NCBI GenBank assembly: GCA_012934845.2
Contig: WNNJ02000108.1
Span: 434,001 to 498,000 of the forward strand
DNA: 64,000 bases
Source of the DNA: Pomphorhynchus laevis
Lineage: Eukaryota; Acanthocephala; Palaeacanthocephala; Echinorhynchida; Pomphorhynchidae
Reading direction: 5' to 3'
The notes under the pieces are model-generated. The model ran no database searches and was not told the DNA's origin. It saw nothing but the letters and a program-made list of their open reading frames with translations. Shown one piece after another: positions 57,901-64,000 of the stretch; positions within the stretch are counted from its first letter, which is position 1, and each line of letters begins with the position of its first letter. Both the position numbers and the translations under genes were made by a program.

Positions 57901-59680
57901 TTCTTAAAATTTCATTATTTAATGTATTATATTAAACTCATTGTTATCCACTTTACAACGTTTAACTCCCATTGCACCCTTAATGTTCAATTTAAAAATT
58001 ACACAAATATAACAACTAAGTTGGAGATTGAAAGTGTAAAAAGGGTAAAGCAAATGAAAAAATGAGGTAACTGGGGTTAGAGAGTATAAATGGACTTAAA
58101 GGGAAATTGGAGTTTAAAAAGCGTAAAAGGCTTAAAAAGAGTTAAATTCGGTAAATGATGAAAAGAGGATTAAAGGAATATATGACAAATAATTTGATAA
58201 ATAATATGACAAATACCTGTATAATTTTTTGGAACACAAACAAGCTGGCTATATATAGGAAAAGCGTACCTGGCTGAAAATTGTATGGTTTTATTTGTAG
58301 TTAAATACGTGTATATATATTTTAACAAACGATATATTTACAGAAATCTTAGTTGATGACAAAATGCAGTAGCCTAGGTATTCATTTCAAAAGCAAACAG
58401 AAACGTAATTATTATAAAAGAATCATCTTTTTTTCAGTAAGTTAATGTTAGAATCTAATAAGATCGTAAAAGCTAATTTATTTTCGTTACCCGTTATATC
58501 GTTATCTTTGCTTATAACGTATTCTGTACTACTTTTGTCAAATGTAAAATAATAAATCTGCACGAAAAGCTATACACACTAAGTTAAGAAAGCAAAAACG
58601 TTTTTACTAGGAAGTGAAACCATCTTTTTATTTTTTAATAGAGCATCATTTAAATGACTTGTATTCAAATTTAATATTTTTTATGATTACTTGTTTACAA
58701 ATGAAAAGAATTTAAATATATTTAAGTAAAAAATTAAGTTAGAAGGCTACACGAGAATGATTGCAAAGCTGTTGATTTGCGACTTTTAATTAAAGTTAAT
58801 ATGCATACAAATTATACTTTGTGTACCCTTAAACACTTCATTAAGACATGATGTTTGAAAACGTTTACACGAAGTTAGTTAAAATGCTTGAATATTAATA
58901 ATATATAATATTAATATGAAACGTTTATTATCATAAAAATACATAAATCCCGGTGTCGAAAAGGGAGATGAAGATATAATTTTAATAATGTATACACTTA
59001 GTAAATGATGAAAGGAAAGAAATCTAGTTGAACCATTGACATATTTTCTAAACAGTTTAGATTCGTGCATGCAGCAGTTAAACGCTTGATGAATTGCAAA
59101 ACCTACAAACCCACAATATGTTTCGTTGGTTGTATATAAACTTATTCTTGAGCAATTTCAAATAAAAACCATCAAGGGATATTTTCTTCAGGGTTCCAGA
59201 TCTCCATACATCAGAAAATAAAACTGCCAAAGTGCGATAAAAGTCACAAGGAATATCGTTTAATTTAACTTGTCATATGTAGATATGAGAGATATGTTGG
59301 GATTGCTGATAAAGACATTAAATAAGGATTTTAAATATAGGTATTTAAATTAGTAATTCGTGTAATACTTTGTCATAAAAACGCAAAGTAAAACAGTAAC
59401 TGGTAAAATTGCATCGGAAGATTAAAAAAACAAATCTAATTAATCAAAACCTTTCAATGACAAAGCAAATAATCATCCCGATTCTGCGAAATGCTGAAAA
59501 TATTTTCTTATGATTTACTGTGACTTTAAATCAACTAAATGTGATATTGTAACATTATTGAAGTACTGGTATATTTTTAGTTTAATTATTGTATTCACTT
59601 TATCATTGTCAACTTGTTTTAGATATAAGAACAAACCTCTTGATTATATTTACTCTTTACAACAATTATTCATATATCGT
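57901..59680. other. AT-rich DNA without recognised features
   Basis: A purine-rich, irregularly repeated patch (AGTTTAAAAAGCGTAAAAGG-like) lies near 58.03-58.17 kb. A 63-codon minus frame at 58.88-59.07 kb has no family match. Confidence 0.4.
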
Positions 59681-59689
59681 TAAAATAAT

Positions 59690-60900
59690 AGAAAAATTTC
59701 TGAAGCCAGAGATATTGTCGTTGGATGTTAACTGTCCGAAACGCCTTCTATCTGAACGCATTGGTCCACTCGCTTCATTGTGTTCTTACAGGCAATTCCT
59801 GCAAGAACATAATACGTTCCTGACGAGCATAAGCTACTGATCCTTCAAAGCTCTATTTTCGGCGACCTTTATCGAAAAATCGGTGATTGTAAGACTTAAA
59901 CATTATTTGTAAAAACTCCTAATGTGATTTTTAACCGACATTAATTATTCACCTGTCATCAACATCTCGACTAGTCAATCGGGCAATTTTATCTACGATT
60001 GTTAGAGCTTGGCAAAATGTGGGACTTTAAAGTGGTCACAGCAAAAGAACATCACGATTTTATGTCAGAGATTCCATTATTCGTGACCTTCGCTCACAAA
60101 ATTTTTGGCAACGGCTACTAGAACACACTAATCTCACGCTAGACGATACATTCAAACGGGCTCGATTGCTAGAAAGGCAGAGTTACATGTCAATGGTTAT
60201 AGTACTTATATGATTGATCAGCTCATTCCGATAGCAACATTGTTGAAAATTTCAAATTATGTATTAGTCCCTGTTAAAGATGACTCAAATCTTCAGACTG
60301 ATCTACAACTATCTACAATTACTAAACGATGTTTTTTCTGTGTTGCTGGTTTACATCCTCGAATTCGCTGGCCGGCTCGTAATTTCGAGTGCAATCGTTG
60401 TGGTAAGAGAGGTCAATATGCTCGAGTTTGCCGTTCAAATTATTCAAAATTTACAAAATCGATTGCCAATACGACCTTCCTAGCTAGCGTTGCGTCATTT
60501 ATTAGTACAGAATTGGCTTCTTCTATAATACAAATCGATATAAATAATAACTAGTTAAAAGCTAGAAAATGATACTGGAAGTAGCGAAAATTTAATTTCT
60601 CGCGAGCCACCAAAAGATTGCGGACTGCCCATTTCTCGGTGTCATTAAATGATTAATATGGGTCTTCCGTTTTTCAAACGTCTATTTATGCATCAGATCA
60701 ATTTTGGTGGTCGTGGAAAGGAGTTAGTTTTTCAGATGGTTATCAACATTATGAACATCGAACAAGTCAGTGTGGTAGGTTAGCTGTGGTTAGAGTTCAT
60801 ACCAATTCAAACTAAGAGTATAAAGAGAACTGAACAATGCGAATTTATACGTCTGGAAGTTTCTGAAGTGGGTGTTAAACTTTGTTTTCAAGGACCGATA
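59690..60900 (+). pseudogene. Ty3/gypsy LTR-retrotransposon gag and protease relic
   Basis: Frame pieces in order: DEHKLLILQSSIFGDLYRKI, FVKTPNVIF, FKVVTAKEHH, VRDSIIRDLRSQNFWQRLLE, LTLDDTFKRARLLERQ, a zinc-knuckle pair (60333-60450), and DTGSSENLIS at 60571, the aspartic protease site. This is the gag-to-protease order of Ty3/gypsy elements. Knuckle 1 is C-x2-C-x4-H-x4-W and knuckle 2 is C-x2-C-x4-Q-x4-C, so each lost one metal ligand. Several frameshifts and stops occur. No RT, integrase or LTR was found in the rest of the window. Confidence 0.82.
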
Positions 60901-61489
60901 ATACCTAAATCTTTATATTTAGGCACTTCCTTTAAGACAATGTAAATAACTTTATATGATAACTTTATATGATAAACATCTAATCTGGTTTCAGATGTAC
61001 TTACTACAAATGCAAATGTTAACATCAAACTTACAAGAGCTTGTATTTTTAAAATAGAGAGAACATCATGAATACATAAAAACAACTAAATACGAATGAA
61101 ACTATATTTGAGAATGTCACGTTATCAAAAACAAAAATATAATGTTATGTCATTTCATACTCGCTGAGTGTCTACTGTTTTTCGGGATTGTAAATTTTAA
61201 TTACTTGTATATATCAAGTGCATATAAAGGCAAGGTAAAAATCAAACGTTTTCACAATCTAAAAATACGGCAATCTCCGTAGCTATTTGTGCAATAACTA
61301 ATATTATTAATATAATTATTATAATTAAATACATATAATTTATAAAATATAAATTATATTATCGTTTATAATATAGCCAATTTGTGGGTAGCCTCTCATT
61401 TGTTACTTTTATTAATTCTTTTATAACATATAAAAAAAGTTTTTTGTCAGTATCTCCACTCTGCTTTGTTCGACTATATAACGCGATAT

Positions 61490-61556
61490 TTCGTCCTCAC
61501 ATCAAATATGATGTGAGGATGAACTAGCGGGAACGACGCCATCCAAGCGTCGTTCC
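61490..61556 (-). repeat. Paired perfect hairpins next to a CGAAA block
   Basis: CCTCACATC-aaatat-GATGTGAGG (about 61496-61520) is followed by GGGAACGACGC-catccaa-GCGTCGTTCCC (about 61530-61558). On the minus strand the first stem is followed directly by ACGAAA and preceded by CTAGTTCA, a layout like hammerhead stem II plus GAAA, but the CUGAUGA block is not intact. Confidence 0.4.
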
Positions 61557-61564
61557 CTTCAAAG

Positions 61565-62035
61565 AGTGGCGAAATGAGAAACCTAGAGAAAATTCTCAGG
61601 CGTGGCAGCAAACTCATTCGAAGAGGTGAAAGGATAAGTTATAATGTTCGATTCACTTCGATGGGTATGATGTCAGTGCAATCATACTACTGGTTCTGGA
61701 TCTGCTCGCGATGTGGTATATAGTTAAGGAAATGGATGGATATCCAAGCGACTGCGTTGAAATGAATGTCCGACAAAGTCAAAGGGGGCTAACACTCATG
61801 TTGCACACTAGGCAAATTGGAAGGTACAAATTGGAAGTACACAATGGTATCGCGATTGTCATGCAGAGCGTTAAAGTTGTGGAACTCTCTACCACATGAC
61901 ATCGTGGCTGCATTATCACTAAGGCAATTCAAGGATTTGATTAACAGTTGGATAATACATGCGGGTCAAGACAACATTAGAAAACTTTATCCTTGGATTG
62001 CTCGTTACTGATATTTTGCTTTTGTTTCCAATGTG
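61565..62035 (+). pseudogene. CR1-like LINE 3' end
   Basis: Frames give LEKILRRGSKLIRRGERISY, then LDLLAMWYIVKEMDGYPSDC with RQSQRGLTLMLHTRQIGRYK, then KLWNSLPHDIVAALSLRQFK ending in a stop. These equal the QRRATKLIPGL...DLIxxYKIxxGxD...LWNSLPxxVVxAxSxxxFK end of CR1/L2-type LINEs. At least two frameshifts. It is 5'-truncated. Confidence 0.85.
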
Positions 62036-62039
62036 TTGT

Positions 62040-63105
62040 GAAATGAGGGGGCAGAACGGCCTTTTCGGTCAAAGCCATGTATTAGGGCTTTAAGTATAAT
62101 AGGAATTGGAAATGATCGCAAATGGGAAAATATGATATCAATGACAGGATAACAATATCAGCATAAATAAAATTTGACAAACATGAAATTACAATTGAAT
62201 ATTGACATTAATTATCTACCATCAATAAAAAAATTTTAATTAGATAAAATTAAGTTTTAGTAAACAGAAACGAAATTGAATTACAATTACATGTTTAGTT
62301 TTAGAATTGGACATGTTAGAAAAAAATAGAATTAATTTACGACCTTCATGGCTCGATTTTCACCATTAAGAAAACGGATGATAATGTCTTAACAATAGGG
62401 CGAAAGCAATTATTCTGCCCACGCACTACTTGAAATTGGAACTCTATACACGAGTAAACACCATAATGTAATATAAAAGAAGTTTATTTCGTAGAAACTG
62501 TTATGCAAAGAACATCATTGTCGTACAGAAAATGGCACTCCTGATTGGATCAAAGTGAAATCTCATTAAAGTATCTTGATCTAGCCATCAACGAAGTCAT
62601 GTGAGATGATATTGTCTTTTTAATTGTTAAATGCAGAAGGATTCGATCTAGTGAATTTTTAGTTAAGTTTAAAGTTATAAAGTATTTTTGTATTGGACAA
62701 ATGTAACCAGGACGCTTAAATTATAACGATGTTGAATTTTTTTAAAAAGACAAAATGTTAAATTACACGTATTAAATAATAATCAACTAAGCATCAATTA
62801 AATTAATGTAAATTAAATTGATGTAAATATATGTAATAACCCGACCTGCATAATGTAACGTAGCAACAAAGCAATTCGTGAAAAATCCTTTAATCAAATT
62901 GACATCGTATCGTGTCTTGAAATAGTGACACCGCAAAGGGTTCGTGCTAAATAAGAGCTGTGTCAAAACACTATATCAGTAAAAATGGAATATCGTTTTG
63001 TCAGTTTTTATTAATGTCTCGCAATAAATATCGTCTAGTAATATGAATAAGTAGCTTTATGATCACCTCATAAGTGTAAAGAGGTTGAGATTATAAAGTT
63101 AATTC
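62040..63105. other. No recognised feature
   Basis: AT-rich, no convincing exon or repeat on either strand. Confidence 0.4.
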
Positions 63106-63109
63106 TTCA

Positions 63110-64000
63110 AATATTTCGATCTAATTTGAATATTGGAGAAATCCACAGTATTGCGTATTATCCTCCTCTAGGTATGCGAGGAGGTGTAGCATTAATTCGA
63201 CATGATCTCTCAACATCCAATATATCATATCTTTGTGATTCTGGATGATCATTTAATGCCGGTTTATACTGTTAATAATTAACTGCTGAAATTAAATGTT
63301 TGTGTTGTTTATAGATCTCCATATTTCATTTTGAGAACAGATCGGCTTAAGGATTATTTGTCTAATTTTTGTTCATCCCAACGATTTGTCCTTTTAGGTG
63401 ACTTCAACCTTGCGAATGTAGATTGGAATATGAATGATATCAAGCCTGCTCAGGCGTATCAAAACAATTTCGTGATTTATTTCTTGCTGGCCTACTTTTA
63501 GTGCAACATTGTAGAGAACCAACTCATGTCAACGGTGCTACTCTAGATCTTGTGTTTACAAGATGTACTGGAGATATCGACAGTATTGCGTATTATCCTC
63601 CTCTTGGTAACAGTGATCATTGTGTTCTCACCGTTAAATTAGTGTCCAAGATCGTTTGTAGGTCAAAATTGGGTTATCCGAAGCGAAATTGGACTCGGGT
63701 GGATACACAACATCTCTAAGCTGCTTTCTACAGCATTTTTCTCATAGTTATAGGTCTACTACTGTTTCAGATCTGTTGACCATTCTTTATAACGTTTTCT
63801 TAAATTTGTCGGATAAGTTCGCTCCGAAACGGAGAGCTTTCATTATTTACACTAGCCCTCAGTGGTTTGATCATGAACTTCGTGCAATGTTGAAACTGAG
63901 CAATGCCCTGTGGGCTACTACTCAAACCCATCCTGAAAACTTAAATAAGTATCGGAATGTGCGCAACCTCTGCAATAGAATGAAAATACATAAGCGAATA
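63110..64000 (+). pseudogene. LINE 5' part: endonuclease domain and start of RT, runs off the window
   Basis: Frame pieces: GGVALIRHDLSTSNI, RSPYFILRTDRLKDYLSNFC, VLLGDFNLANVDW, HVNGATLDLVFTRCTGDIDS, PPLGNSDHCVL, then FAPKRRAFIIYTSPQWFDHE and LWATTQTHPENLNKYRNVRN to the last base. GDFN and SDHxxL are the catalytic blocks of apurinic-type endonucleases of CR1/Jockey-group LINEs. The linker into RT (PxWF...LxxxL) follows. Stops near 63.25-63.30 kb and frame changes near 63.5 kb show a decayed copy. The RT lies beyond the window. Confidence 0.85.

Noticed and set aside
1-64000. tRNA or rRNA genes
   Set aside because: I looked for GGTTCRAATCC-type B boxes with a matching A box and for conserved rRNA cores and found none; a covariance search could still find a diverged one.

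Overview
This looks like nuclear DNA of an animal with a strongly AT-rich genome. The evidence is one large conserved animal-type gene broken into many small exons with GT-AG introns, surrounded by remnants of animal retroelements. I saw no prokaryotic operon, Shine-Dalgarno or tRNA/rRNA signals. Very short introns (mostly 42-59 bp), low GC and dense degraded retroelements would fit a compact-genome parasite such as an orthonectid or dicyemid, but that is inference and the species cannot be named from the sequence.

The centre of the window (12,353-41,777, minus strand) is a single gene for a HIP1/HIP1R/Sla2-family protein, the clathrin- and actin-linking endocytic adaptor. I reconstructed 29 coding exons by matching splice sites, codon phase and known family sequence. 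The order is ANTH lipid-binding domain (exons 1-11), acidic linker (12-13), coiled coil (14-21), and a divergent C-terminal THATCH (I/LWEQ) actin-binding region (22-29). The product is about 965 residues. Introns fall in two classes: about half are 31-59 bp, and most of the rest are about 0.7-4.1 kb and carry mobile-element debris. Exon 11 has one extra T on the + strand that breaks the frame. A duplicated copy of the same segment at about 54.1-54.8 kb lacks that base.

Left flank (1-12.3 kb): a retroelement C-terminal relic with a C-x-C-G motif, a LINE 3' relic, a head-to-tail array of reverse-transcriptase-element tails, an inverted pair of LINE thumb fragments, then AT-rich sequence with palindromes. 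Right flank (41.8-64 kb): more element tails, hammerhead-ribozyme-like repeats, foldback elements, a GC-richer LINE on the minus strand (47.8-49.1 kb), the duplicated gene segment, a Ty3/gypsy gag-protease relic (59.7-60.9 kb), a CR1-like LINE 3' end (61.6-62.0 kb), and the 5' half of another LINE running off the right edge (63.1-64.0 kb).

Only the HIP1-family gene looks like a host gene. The other long open frames are fragments of decayed mobile elements or chance frames. The most interesting non-coding signals are two sets of hammerhead-like motifs, the foldback family, and the repeats that flank individual exons.
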